Shown here piece by piece: positions 45,101-53,053 of a stretch of 64,000 nucleotides of DNA (position 1 is the stretch's first letter; the number at the start of each line of letters is the position of its first letter). A program made the position numbers and the translations under genes. The notes under the pieces were generated by a model. That model made no database searches and had not been told where the DNA came from. It saw only the letters and a program-made list of their open reading frames with translations. The DNA is from Donghicola eburneus (GTDB taxonomy: Bacteria; Pseudomonadota; Alphaproteobacteria; Rhodobacterales; Rhodobacteraceae), in the NCBI RefSeq assembly GCF_900115865.1, contig NZ_FOXY01000011.1, positions 53,992 to 117,991 of the forward strand, given 5' to 3'.

Positions 45101-45590
45101 TTTTGAGACTGAAAAGATGCTGCTGCATGCCCGAGAGATCACCGAGTCCGCCTTTGTCGACGGCAAGCCCTATGCGAAATTCCGGATCCGCGTCAGTTAC
45201 ATGGATCCTGCCCTTAGCGAGATGAACCTAAGGTCTGGCGCAACCCTGCACCGCTTTGCCCACGGTCCTATGGCCTGGAGCGATCAGGCGTGGCCGCTCG
45301 CTGGCATGACCGACAGCGATCTGGATCTCAGCGTCTACATGCGCTCGCGGCCTGTGCTGGAAAAGCGGTTCATGGGCACTTGGTCCTGGTTCCGTCTGGC
45401 CGAGGCCGGCGCAGGTAGCATCGACCCTTCGACCGGGGTCGCCGAAACCACTCTGGATATCAACGGCAACCTGATGGCGTTGCAGTTTGATGTCGCCACC
45501 CGCAGCACGCCCTTTGCGCCGCGGTTTTTCTCTCGTTTCCGTTTGCCAGTGCGTCTCTTCGAAACCTACGCCATCGAACCCACGCAATAG
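42159..45590 (+). CDS. tssM: T6SS inner-membrane protein TssM (IcmF-like), without canonical Walker A
   Basis: 1143-residue TssM. Two N-terminal helices (about 16-36 and 43-65), a cytoplasmic domain, a third helix near residue 415 (VALTAIVALFGTAMVINM) and a long periplasmic part with the C-terminal TssJ-binding beta-domain fit the family. The cytoplasmic domain lacks a GxxxxGK[S/T] P-loop; the expected site reads NLFLPVSASDDTSCLTETGY. ATG 42159 is inside the tssL end, giving an 8-bp overlap. It forms the trans-envelope channel with TssL and TssJ. Confidence 0.93.
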   Translation: MIDTVFRKAMRLRMGLYTFLATISLLFAVLTYFAVEFAQARIWLLVVIAVLVILSVVVSVLVVVYRKSIWPDDPVREAEKSLKRDMKRLIRSLFDAAPRINSKLSRVPVNLFLPVSASDDTSCLTETGYTAFGEPLIRDGLRLSLWASSTALAIRFELAGGEEAPSDVITALGAALVKHRPAMPLNAIFLDMDLSELPALDGVNRDRIGVINLVLNRLTEKLAVSPPLHLMLRGLEQNEDLVRAAILTESIGEERVFGGFLPQDGEEHPNPVHALFTQMIQRIETLRLDALEKQLAPDFCASLINAPSQLRAIGMQTEAVIKPLIRPLPPRKDPFALHSIAFAGTSSGDKPADFLTRFYAQRYFQDGEMPVALPAPEGSISARHGGALAAAYRTEAFAIEPNRSQLWRQDLKGNLVTVALTAIVALFGTAMVINMRNYRAVNTQVEEAFEDYFQAMATSAQGADGLNTQINALYKIRSSFDGYDALPKRPIPVWLPKGSLESFYQRAYEKELTGPFQLALADYLEKDLFAYNALGDGVTLFSLALNEAEFYTNQASNAEGLTTYFSRALAEEGQVSARDTTAREALLADLFALNQPPPARNEELNTVVAKTLTGQNTADLLYKLLLREPEFADRVDLRASLGPRFSEVFEPPEDPATYFVQRAFTREGFDAMYRNGEIAALRDMISNYDLLVGQMEETEIDNLLRRVGDLYMADYIGRWSDFLGALKLHDARDWEEAQVLMKALVNTSENPVKKLVTTLQNEVAITFPPPLPPAKDGDEVDPMVLARFEQLQNSPQAVAARNISAAFQEYLITQDMSGKQLTQFDILLAYAREVAAWLDAAVAAGTGTGKFLFDQLVKSESATPLAVLDNFAQRSELPIVRSFGVALSGTLDRAAMNFVQSYVDGQWQQRVYDPYDSLLSSMFPFDEQGSSEITLAEFTEIFGPEGAIQAFKAQFLSAFEAQPGMFQMRSTFLPQNSIGLSFETEKMLLHAREITESAFVDGKPYAKFRIRVSYMDPALSEMNLRSGATLHRFAHGPMAWSDQAWPLAGMTDSDLDLSVYMRSRPVLEKRFMGTWSWFRLAEAGAGSIDPSTGVAETTLDINGNLMALQFDVATRSTPFAPRFFSRFRLPVRLFETYAIEPTQ

Positions 45591-45602
45591 GGAGTGCGGG
45601 AC

Positions 45603-46412
45603 ATGCCGGATGATGATCGTGATATCAAAGGAAACGCCACAGAAGCGTTCGAAGCCGTAAGCTGGCAAGTGGCTGGAGCGCTGACGGGAGATGCCGCTAT
45701 GCCGCTCATGGCATATCTTCAGATGGTGTATGAGATGGCGCGAGAGGCGAAATCTCCAGAAGAGGAACTCGCGTCCAATCCGCAGTTCATCATGAACGGG
45801 CACTCGGGCCGCGGTTCTCCCAAGACAAAGGGTTATTTCGGTTACCGCAAAGGGCTGTCGCTGTTTTCCTCTGCTGCAGGGTTCACAAGCAAGATTGCCT
45901 CGACTGCGACACAGGTCGATGTGGGCGGCGTGCTCAAGGAGAGCAATGCGATCGGATCGTCTATCGGCCACCTTTGCAAGGTCCGCGCAACCGGTGCCCG
46001 CTATCGTCAAAGCGAAACGATCACCCGATGGGTCGATGCGGTCCAAACCGCAAAGGGCCTGAAGATTGCTGTGCGTTCAGTGGATTTGGCTGGTGCGGCC
46101 ATTCCGATTGGAGCCGTCGGGTTGGGTACGGGTGTCGCGAGTGCTGTGGCCAAAGCGGGGATCAAAGTGACCATCGGTGGCCTAATGGGCCGCGTCGCGA
46201 TGGAGCTGCACTGGCGTGCCTTTCAAGAGGTCACAATCAGCCGCGTCCTAGTGGCTCCGAATGGCAAAGCCGTGGGACCCGCGAGCGCGATCCTGTACGA
46301 GCTGTTCACAAAACGTGGCATGACCCGCATCTTCGGACAGCATGACATTGCCAACATGGTCAAGGAGCCTGCGGGATGGTTGGCCGTGCGCGACAAGCTG
46401 ATGCTGATGTAA
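45603..46412 (+). CDS. uncharacterised protein at the T6SS operon end (candidate effector or accessory)
   Basis: 269 residues, no family recognised. The N-terminal 60 residues are acidic/helical, followed by a motif-rich stretch NGHSGRGSPKTKGYFGYRKG. Residues about 150-195 form a glycine/alanine-rich hydrophobic region (VDLAGAAIPIGAVGLGTGVA) able to make a helical hairpin, resembling membrane-inserting segments. ATG 45603 follows GGGAG. It directly follows tssM and overlaps the kinase-like gene, so it belongs to the operon. A secreted pore-forming effector, or a core accessory, are both possible; the function is unknown. Confidence 0.6.
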   Translation: MPDDDRDIKGNATEAFEAVSWQVAGALTGDAAMPLMAYLQMVYEMAREAKSPEEELASNPQFIMNGHSGRGSPKTKGYFGYRKGLSLFSSAAGFTSKIASTATQVDVGGVLKESNAIGSSIGHLCKVRATGARYRQSETITRWVDAVQTAKGLKIAVRSVDLAGAAIPIGAVGLGTGVASAVAKAGIKVTIGGLMGRVAMELHWRAFQEVTISRVLVAPNGKAVGPASAILYELFTKRGMTRIFGQHDIANMVKEPAGWLAVRDKLMLM

Positions 46413-46942
46413 GTGGCCGTTTGACCGCTGCGCTTGCAGAGTTTGGGTTGGGGCGTGATGCGTTGCAGGAGCGGCTCGGTGGCCGCTCTTGGAAAGTTTT
46501 GTATTCAGGGCTGCCCCACGTCCTTAAGCTAGCGGCAGATGGCTGGATTGACCATTTGCACAACGAAGCGCGCTGTCTGCAAGACATCGCACATCGGGAA
46601 GTTGGGATTGGAGAGCAGGCCTTTTTGGTCCCTTACATCGAGGGGCATCTTTTGGTCGCCGAGACGCTTGACGAGGCCGGACTCCGCGCTTGCCTCGCGC
46701 CTGTTCACGAGGCGGGATACACCTTTTGCGATTTGCGCCCGTCCAACGTCATTGTCGCTGCCGGACAGTGTCATCTGATTGATTGGGAGTTCTGCACACG
46801 CACCGGCACGAGTATTGAGAATATGCCGAGCAGACCCTATTCGTCCGGCTTCACGCATCCTGATCTGATCTGGGCCAAGGGGGTTGTGGATCCTAGGCTG
46901 GATCGCTTCTCTATGGTGCGGTTACAAGAATTGTTGAGTTAG
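46376..46942 (+). CDS. small kinase-fold protein at the T6SS operon end
   Basis: 188 residues with the catalytic skeleton of a protein-kinase/aminoglycoside-phosphotransferase fold: putative VAIK-type K51 (HVLKLA), helix C E64 (HNEARCL), catalytic loop CDLRPSNV with D119 and N124, and metal-binding D136 (LIDWEF). It is far shorter than PpkA and has no membrane helix. ATG 46376 has AAGGAG 8 nt upstream and overlaps the preceding gene by 37 bp. Possible roles are a minimal kinase acting on the FHA pathway, an immunity/modifier protein for the preceding gene, or a stand-alone phosphotransferase. Confidence 0.65.
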   Translation: MVGRARQADADVSGRLTAALAEFGLGRDALQERLGGRSWKVLYSGLPHVLKLAADGWIDHLHNEARCLQDIAHREVGIGEQAFLVPYIEGHLLVAETLDEAGLRACLAPVHEAGYTFCDLRPSNVIVAAGQCHLIDWEFCTRTGTSIENMPSRPYSSGFTHPDLIWAKGVVDPRLDRFSMVRLQELLS

Positions 46943-47350
46943 TGTACTCTGGCAATATAACGAAGACGAACAGGTTTCTCGTAAAATTATAGTGTTAGCC
47001 AGTTTCCTACAGATCGTGGAGTTTCTGCCGGGTTTTGAGCTTGATCGTCGACACAGAAATACCCCTATAGCTCCGAGGTGGGCTTTCTTCAGGAGGTCAG
47101 CTTGACACTGAGACTCGGTCCATCTCCCCTGCGCCTCTTGCTAAGAAAAGTATAATGTGTTTCCGTGCTGACCGAAGTGATCGGCTGTTGCTCCATATCC
47201 ACCGCTTATTTTCGAGCATGCTTTCTGGTTCGGATTCGAGATCAGTTCGGGCATTAGTTAATAAACCCCTGATAGGGCATCGCGACCTCCTATTGCTAGG
47301 GTACTCTCCCCGATCTTAGGGGGACGCGGGAGTTGAATTTTCTCGGCAGG
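46943..47350. other. intergenic region between T6SS and IS remnants, no gene seen
   Basis: About 400 bp with no open frame of coding character. No terminator with a T-tract was found after the kinase-like gene. It marks the edge of the insertion-sequence-rich segment. Confidence 0.5.
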
Positions 47351-47760
47351 ATGAACCAGGAGATTCCGCTTAAGAAGACACGTTTCACAGAAGCGCAGAT
47401 CATGTGTGTGCTGCGCCAGATGGAAGGCGGCGGTCCTGCTGCCGGGCTGTGCCGTGAGCATGCGATGAGCAGCGCCATGCTGTAAAATGGCGCGCGAAGT
47501 ATGGCGGCATGGAGGACAGCTTGATCAGTGAGATGAAGCCATTGGCCGCGAAGAACTGACGCCTGAAGCGCATGTATTGTGATTTCAGTATGCAGAATGA
47601 TCTGTTGAAAGAAGCGCTCAGAGAAAATGATTTGGCCAGCTCAATGCCGAGAGTTGGCCTTGAAAGCGGTGGCGATGAAGGGCGTCAGCATGGCGCTGGC
47701 GTGTGTCAATGGCAGGTCAAAATTCCCCAGTTTGGCATCCCGGTTGTTGGCGGATTTATA
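47351..47760 (+). pseudogene. degenerate IS3-family transposase (orfA and start of orfB)
   Basis: From ATG 47351 the frame reads KKTRFTEAQIMCVLRQMEGG and CREHAMSSAM, the start of an IS3-family OrfA, then stops. Continuation is in a second frame (KWRAKYGGMEDSLISEMK, with an internal stop, then RLKRMY), and the beginning of OrfB in a third (CRELALKAVAMKGVSMALAC). Several frameshifts and stops make it nonfunctional. Confidence 0.75.
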
Positions 47761-47943
47761 GACTGGCAGCTCCATTTTTGATTTCAGGTGGGCGCCCTCT
47801 GCGCTTTGAAGGTGGCGGCGGCGTAATGGGCGCATTTGCACGCGCATGTTCAGTAGTGAGATCGGTATGACCACGTAGTCGGTAGCTTGCTCCCTTGATG
47901 TGCATGACGACAGCGTGATGGAGGAGACTATCCAGCAAAACGG
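47756..47943 (-). pseudogene. IS21-family IstB C-terminal fragment
   Basis: On the minus strand about 60 codons read TTVLLDSLLHHAVVMHIKGA, SYRLRGHTDL and end in PPPPSKRRGRPPE, the C-terminus of IstB-type helper ATPases of IS21-family elements. The rest of istB and istA is absent. Confidence 0.6.
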
Positions 47944-47949
47944 TAGTCA

Positions 47950-48272
47950 CGACTGGATCTCCAAAGACTTCACCGCACTCAGCAAAGCCTCGGGCGCTGG
48001 ATCGATAATTGGATGATCGAGCGCTTTTGGAGATCCCCGAAATACGAATGTATCTATCTTAACGCCTTCGAGACAGGCTCTGAAGCCAGCGATGAGATCG
48101 GCGCCTGGATTGCCTACTACAACGAAAAACGCCCGCACTCATCCCACGGGCTGCTGACGCCGGGCGAGGCATATTATAGCCGGATCCAGAACCTGAAGGC
48201 CGCCGCCTGAAATGAAACTAATGCAATAGCTTAAGCCCGGAGGTGAACTAGTCGAAAATGAGGGCCACCTCT
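47950..48272 (+). pseudogene. IS3-family orfB 3' fragment with right end
   Basis: Codons from about 47992 to 48210 read RWIDNWMIERFWRSPKYEC and [20 protein letters not shown], close to the C-terminus of the intact transposase at 52151-52981. The upstream part is deleted and shifted. Downstream, GTCGAAAA and GGGCCACCTCT (to 48272) resemble the right inverted repeat of the intact element, so this is a decayed relative. Confidence 0.75.
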
Positions 48273-48374
48273 CCCGTTCGAAACTTGTATCCGTGGTCGA
48301 ACCGCTTGATGACATTGTTGCTGGAGAAGCGTAGCTCTGAGCCAAAGATGAGTTACCGTATTTGAGGGGTGTGA

Positions 48375-48938
48375 TCAGCCTGCGCAAAGATCGTCCCCCC
48401 ACAGTCGCCAATAATTTGAGACAATACGATAAGCGAGCACAACCTGATCGGCTTTGGCGTTGCGTGGTTGCTGGCGTATCACGATAGCCGCTGCCGAAAA
48501 AAAGAGCTGAGTCAAAGAGCGGGCCGAAGTTCCTGATCCGAGATCCCTTAGGTCTGTCGAACTCAGCTGAAGGCTGTCGTCCATGGGAAGGTTGGAAACC
48601 ATCGAAAGCTCTGCGCCGCGCAACTGATCAGGAAAAAAGATCTGCCTGACTCGCGTGGTCGCTTTGAGAATATTAGAGGTTGGCACCTGCGCAATCGAAG
48701 TTAGAGGTGTGGCTTCTATCTCGCGTTCAATGATATCAAAGGCTTCGCGCACAGACCTAAAAATCAAATCTTGGGGATTGAAGCGCAGCGCATGCCGCTC
48801 TTTCAGCTTGCGCAAAAAGTCTTCGATTTTCGCGATCTTTGCGAGCACGGCAGCGGCGTCTTTATCGTCACTGGATAGGACGATGGCGCAATTATCGTCT
48901 TTGTCGAGAAGGGCAAGGGTGGTGGGGTGACTAAGCAT
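48375..48938 (-). CDS. hypothetical protein
   Basis: 187 residues from ATG 48938; no family recognised. It appears soluble, with a charged helical region (DKDAAAVLAKIAKIEDFLRK, then LKERHALRF) and no membrane helix or signal peptide. A start further up at 48986 would lie inside a strong hairpin that seems to end the preceding gene, so 48938 is preferred. It lies between IS remnants together with the gene at 48997-49973 and may have arrived with them. Confidence 0.5.
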   Translation of the reverse strand: MLSHPTTLALLDKDDNCAIVLSSDDKDAAAVLAKIAKIEDFLRKLKERHALRFNPQDLIFRSVREAFDIIEREIEATPLTSIAQVPTSNILKATTRVRQIFFPDQLRGAELSMVSNLPMDDSLQLSSTDLRDLGSGTSARSLTQLFFSAAAIVIRQQPRNAKADQVVLAYRIVSNYWRLWGDDLCAG

Positions 48939-48961
48939 CTTTGGAACTTTATAAACGGGGA

Positions 48962-48987
48962 AGTGGCCCGCGCCGCGGCGGGCCACT
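48962..48987 (-). terminator. hairpin between two minus-strand island genes
   Basis: AGTGGCCCGC (48962-48971) pairs with GCGGGCCACT (48978-48987). The stem is ten base pairs with a 6-nt loop. The minus-strand 3' side is only TTCCCC before an AT-rich stretch, so it is not a textbook terminator. It is 10 bp past the stop that the upstream gene would use in its shifted frame. Confidence 0.45.
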
Positions 48988-49046
48988 GGATTTGGATTAG
49001 AATAGATGGCGCTCTAAGATGACTTCGTCCTCAATGGCGTCGTCAC

Positions 49047-49973
49047 TCAAGACATCATCGTTCTTCTGTAGGTGCAGCATGATCGGGAGGTCGTTTTTTT
49101 GGACATCTCATCGCCAAGCAGTGCGACAGATACTCCGCCAGCTTCAGCAACAACTTTTGGGAGAATGCCGTCCGCTTCCCCAAATAGGTTGGCACCCAAG
49201 TCGGCAACAGGACCGGACCCGGTACCCTCGAGAGCGATCTGAAGATCAGTCGCAACCTCGGTCGTTGTCGTCACCAATTCGCTGCCCTCGATGGTAGCCT
49301 GAAATTCCAAAATCGCGTATTCGATATCGTCAAGCGCAACCTCTACAGCGTTTTCTGCATCGCCCGAAACTTCAAGTGAAAGGTCGATCCCGTCCTCGGC
49401 ACCACCGATATCTATATCGATCGTGGCGCGAACATCAGCTGCGGTCTCGCTCATGCCGTTGTTGCTGCCATCACCAGCAGTATCAGGGGGCAGCTCAACG
49501 TCAGAAATTACTTCTCCGCCGCCCGCAATGATCCCTTGGCCAGCGGCACCGGCATCTTCGAACGGGATAGTCAGACTGCTGTCGAGTTCGGTAGCGGGCT
49601 CAATGCTAGCGTCCAGGGTGACACCAAGGCCATCTCCCACACCTTCGAAGGTCACTTCGGAATAGACCTCAAGCTCAGCGTTGGCGTTTGCTAGAATATC
49701 AGGGATCGCGACTGCGATTTCGGTCGCCTGATCGTTCACATCATTGGCGCCATCAGTCATTTCGGCGGTTAGGTCCACCGCGACGTCCTCAAATGCATCT
49801 GTCTCATGTGAAATGGCGCCTTTAAGACCTTCGATCGACACATTCAAAGCTGTGGGGGCTAGTGTGGCCTCTACATCGTTGAGCAGACTGAGCGCTTCGT
49901 TGCAGATCGTAGTGCCGGATGCGGAAGAAATGGAAAGGTCTGGGGACTTATTGGCAAAGAAAGCACGGCACAT
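49047..49973 (-). CDS. hypothetical acidic protein, probably frameshifted near its end
   Basis: 308 residues in the uninterrupted frame; no family recognised. It is strongly acidic, poor in aromatic and basic residues, and rich in Val/Thr/Ile strands (repeated patterns such as DIEYAILEFQATIEG), suggesting a secreted or surface beta-protein. No signal peptide is visible. At a run of seven A (49094-49100) the frame goes to a basic tail (SRSCCTYRRTMMS) unlike the rest. A -1 shift there gives NDLPIMLHLQKNDDVLSDD and ends at 48997, matching the acidic body. This suggests a mutation, sequencing error or slippage. Confidence 0.55.
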   Translation of the reverse strand: MCRAFFANKSPDLSISSASGTTICNEALSLLNDVEATLAPTALNVSIEGLKGAISHETDAFEDVAVDLTAEMTDGANDVNDQATEIAVAIPDILANANAELEVYSEVTFEGVGDGLGVTLDASIEPATELDSSLTIPFEDAGAAGQGIIAGGGEVISDVELPPDTAGDGSNNGMSETAADVRATIDIDIGGAEDGIDLSLEVSGDAENAVEVALDDIEYAILEFQATIEGSELVTTTTEVATDLQIALEGTGSGPVADLGANLFGEADGILPKVVAEAGGVSVALLGDEMSKKTTSRSCCTYRRTMMS

Positions 49974-50441
49974 TCTATGATGTGTCCTTAATAGCTAGAC
50001 GACTTATTTCTTAATAAAAACACATTTCACTTCATTAAAATATACGACAGACGATATATGTTTTGCCTTACGTTTCCGGGTATTTGGCCGTTCCTAACTA
50101 CACTTTGCCGCGCGTTTTTTTACGACATACTTCGAAGGATTACCTTCGAGCTGTGTATTCGATTAACATGGCGGATGAGAGCTGTGTCACTGGCTCAGAC
50201 CCGCAGTGAGAATCATCACTGTAGAGGGGCATGAATCGAGGTAGGGTATTTGCCAACTTCTTCAGACAGTCTCGCAATGAACCAAGATCGCCTGTACTGA
50301 ATCCACGAAAGCAGAGGGAACGGCTGTCTGATGTCAGCGCGCATGGGACAGTTGGAGGTGCATTTGATAATAGAGGGTTTCTGGCACATCGTAACCACCA
50401 AAGAGTGGAGATGAGACAGGAACTCAAAACCAAGAAGTGCC
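49974..50441. other. AT-rich intergenic region, no gene seen
   Basis: Contains the upstream region of the acidic protein gene (AT-rich at 49990-50070). Short frames on both strands have no family character. Confidence 0.45.
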
Positions 50442-50711
50442 CCCGACGAGAAGATTGTCAAGGACATCCGTCGCGCGACCCGCAAGCAACACACCTCAGA
50501 AGACAAGATCAGGATTATACTAGACGGCCTTAAAGGCGAGGACAGCATTTCTGAGCTGTGTCGCCATGAGGGCATTGCGCAGAGCCTTTACTACAGTTGG
50601 TCCAAGGAGTTCCTCGAAGCTGGCAAGAAGCGCCTCGGCGGTGATACTGCGCGTGCGGCGACATCCACCAAAGTGAAAGATCTTCGCCGTGAGGCTTACG
50701 CAGAAGAGTAA
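50442..50711 (+). pseudogene. IS3-family orfA remnant
   Basis: Ninety codons read PDEKIVKDIRRATRKQHTSE, IILDGLKGEDSISELCRHEG, IAQSLYYSWSKEFLEAGKKR and TKVKDLRREAYAEE before a stop. This is the N-terminal HTH part of a transposase OrfA different from the intact copy nearby. No orfB follows. Confidence 0.7.
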
Positions 50712-51780
50712 TGGCGCGGCGTTTAACAGATTAACCCGGATGTGACCAATTTTCCGAGAACTGGCATGGTTATCTCTACGCAGTCTGAGTGACAGCGCAA
50801 TCGCACAGACTGAGTTGGATGCGTTGACCTCTACCGAGAAAATTATGCTGAACAAGCCTGATTTGTCGGCAATCAGACAGCGCAACGCGAAAAAATTATG
50901 AAGCTTCTGGCATCACAAAATGCGGCTTGCCGCAACTGCTATCAGGCCAGCTCAATCGTGACTCACAACGTGGACTTTTTTGAATCTTGACCCGCACGGA
51001 TAAAAATTTTTCAAATGGTCTAGATCGTATTACTGATTTGCGCGAGGAATGCCTTACGGTGAATATAGTCCTCGAAATCGGACTGGCTCGGGGGAGATGG
51101 GACGGGTTTCGGGAGCATTTGCGGGCTGGCGAGACGATGAGACTCGCTAGCCGCTTTCTGGGGCGCCAAAGTTCGACGCATGTAATCCTTTAAGAATATT
51201 TCGAGGGCGCCACAAAGCCAGTTGGCCCGTCGCAGTGATGACCAAAACTACTTGGTAGAACAACTTCCTTCGTAAACAAGGTTCCTGATCTTTCGCAAAA
51301 GGCGCGACCTTGCTAGCCTTGGAAATTGGTGTTCTCGATATTGGCGAAATCAGAGTTCTGCAGTTCAAATCGCTCAAACTGGCATCACTCGCGTTCCTCT
51401 TAAGCTGTGTTCACACAACGGATGGAACATCGGGTTGAAAGCCAAGACAGCACACAGTAGACATCCTTATGATACCTCGATTGGTCATGAAACTCTCCAT
51501 TGCTTTGTGCGATCTGCTCTGTTTGGAGTCCTGTTTAAACATGAACAAGTCTTTTGATGAGAACATGAAGGAGATCGTTGGCTGCGTCGTGGTTCAGCGT
51601 TTCGTCATAAAATTTATATAGTTAGGGCTGAATACTCTCACAGAATTATATCACTCTCGCAGAAACACTGTGATTTTTCGAAAAGAAGTGCGCCCCACAA
51701 TGGGGCAACCCCATCTCTGGCTTGCTCCCTTCTCGTGAGGTAGCGTTAGACTTACTAAATTATTAAATCGCGTGCGGATA
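50712..51780. other. non-coding or decayed region, no gene seen
   Basis: About 1.07 kb between the orfA remnant and the intact IS. Only short frames without recognisable domains are present. A short stretch on the minus strand near 51290-51370 is weakly pentapeptide-like but interrupted by stops. Confidence 0.5.
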
Positions 51781-51845
51781 AAGAGGTGGTCGCGGGAATT
51801 CGGACCAGGAGTTAAGCTGCAGCTCCTGAACGAGACTGACCTGAG

Positions 51846-52154
51846 ATGACGAAACGGAAACGCTATTCTGCGGAGTTCAAAGCCAAGGTGGCCCTTGAGG
51901 CCATCCGCGAGGAACTGACGACGGCCGAACTGGCCAAGAAGTACGATATCCATCCCACCATGATCAGCGGCTGGAAGCGGGCGGCGATCGAGAACATGGT
52001 ATTGGCCTTCAACACGAAGGCGGCTGCCGAGCCGACGATTTCGGTCGCGGATGTTGAGAAGCTGCATGCGAAGATCGGCCAGCTTGTGATTGAGCGGGAT
52101 TTTTTGTCCGAAGCCTCCAGTCGCATCCCCGGCACTGGAGGCAGAAAGCGGTGA
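51846..52154 (+). CDS. IS3-family transposase OrfA
   Basis: 102-residue DNA-binding subunit. The HTH lies in residues 1-50 (KRYSAEFKAKVALEAIREEL, then ELAKKYDIHPTMISGWK), followed by a leucine-zipper-like helix (VEKLHAKIGQLVIERDFL). Near its end is the slippery heptamer T TTT TTG (52100-52106) in the correct phase for -1 frameshifting into the orfB frame, which stays open to 52151. A fused OrfAB transposase is therefore expected. Confidence 0.88.
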   Translation: MTKRKRYSAEFKAKVALEAIREELTTAELAKKYDIHPTMISGWKRAAIENMVLAFNTKAAAEPTISVADVEKLHAKIGQLVIERDFLSEASSRIPGTGGRKR

Positions 52155-52981
52155 ACAAGGATCATCCCGGCCTCAGCGTCCGGCGGCAGTGCAGCCTGCT
52201 GTCCCTAGCCCGATCAAGCCTCTACTACCAGCCGCGCGGCGAAAGCGCGGAGAACCTCGCCTTCATGGGAATCATTGATCGCCAGTTTATGGAAACCCCA
52301 TGGTACGGCTCGCGCCAGATGGCCCGCCACATGCAGAGAGAAGGGCGCAAATGCGGTCGGCATCGCGTCAGGCGGCTGATGAAGCTCATGCGGCTGGTGC
52401 CGATCTATCAGGAGCCGAAGACCAGCAGGAAACACCCTGAGCACAAGATATATCCGTATCTTCTCAGGAACTTGTCCATCACCCGGCCGAACCAGGTCTG
52501 GTGTACGGACATCAGCTACATTCCGATGCGTCGTGGCTTCCTGTACCTTGTGGCGGTTATGGACTGGCACAGCCGAAAGGTGCTGAGCTGGCGGTTGTCT
52601 AATTCCATGGACGCGGGATTCTGCGTCGAGGCATTGAAGGAGGCGCTGGCGAAATACGGCGCGCCCGAAATATTCAACTCCGATCAAGGATCTCAATTCA
52701 CCAGTACCGACTTCACCAACGTGCTGAACGACGCGAAGGTGAAAATCTCCATGGACGGGCGTGGCCGCTGGATCGACAACCGGATGATCGAGCGTCTGTG
52801 GCGGTCACTCAAATACGAATGCGTCTACCTGAACGCCTTCGAGACCGGGTCCGAGGCGCGAAAGGGGATCGGCGCGTGGATCAGCTATTACAACGAAAGA
52901 CGCCCGCACTCATCGCATGGGCTGCTGACGCCGGACGAGGCCTATGGTATTCGACCCCCGAACCTAAAGATCGCCGCATAA
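52151..52981 (+). CDS. IS3-family transposase OrfB (DDE integrase)
   Basis: 276 residues from a GTG at 52151. An HTH_21-type segment ([20 protein letters not shown]) precedes the rve integrase core. The DDE triad is visible as D in [12 protein letters not shown] in [11 protein letters not shown] and E in RLWRSLKYE, with the IS3-typical C-terminal [20 protein letters not shown]. It is complete, so the element may be active. Confidence 0.92.
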   Translation: MNKDHPGLSVRRQCSLLSLARSSLYYQPRGESAENLAFMGIIDRQFMETPWYGSRQMARHMQREGRKCGRHRVRRLMKLMRLVPIYQEPKTSRKHPEHKIYPYLLRNLSITRPNQVWCTDISYIPMRRGFLYLVAVMDWHSRKVLSWRLSNSMDAGFCVEALKEALAKYGAPEIFNSDQGSQFTSTDFTNVLNDAKVKISMDGRGRWIDNRMIERLWRSLKYECVYLNAFETGSEARKGIGAWISYYNERRPHSSHGLLTPDEAYGIRPPNLKIAA

Positions 52982-53053
52982 TGTGAAACCAAAGCTGTAG
53001 CTTAGCCAAGCGGCAAACTGGTCGAAAAACTGGGACCACCTCTTAATACACAT

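Larger units (their letters stand above)
51781..53045 (+). mobile_element. intact IS3-family insertion sequence
   Basis: Terminal inverted repeats AAGAGGTGGTC (51781-51791) and GACCACCTCTT (53034-53044) flank orfA and orfB; similarity continues inwards (GGACCAG on the left, CTGGTCGA on the right). ATA at 51778-51780 and at 53046-53048 is a possible 3-bp target duplication. The right end is about 9 bp from the gmd start codon. Confidence 0.8.

Noticed and set aside
51290..51370. Pentapeptide-repeat-like stretch on the minus strand
   Set aside because: Only two units fit (ANIEN, TNFQG), it is cut by stop codons and there is no surrounding gene.
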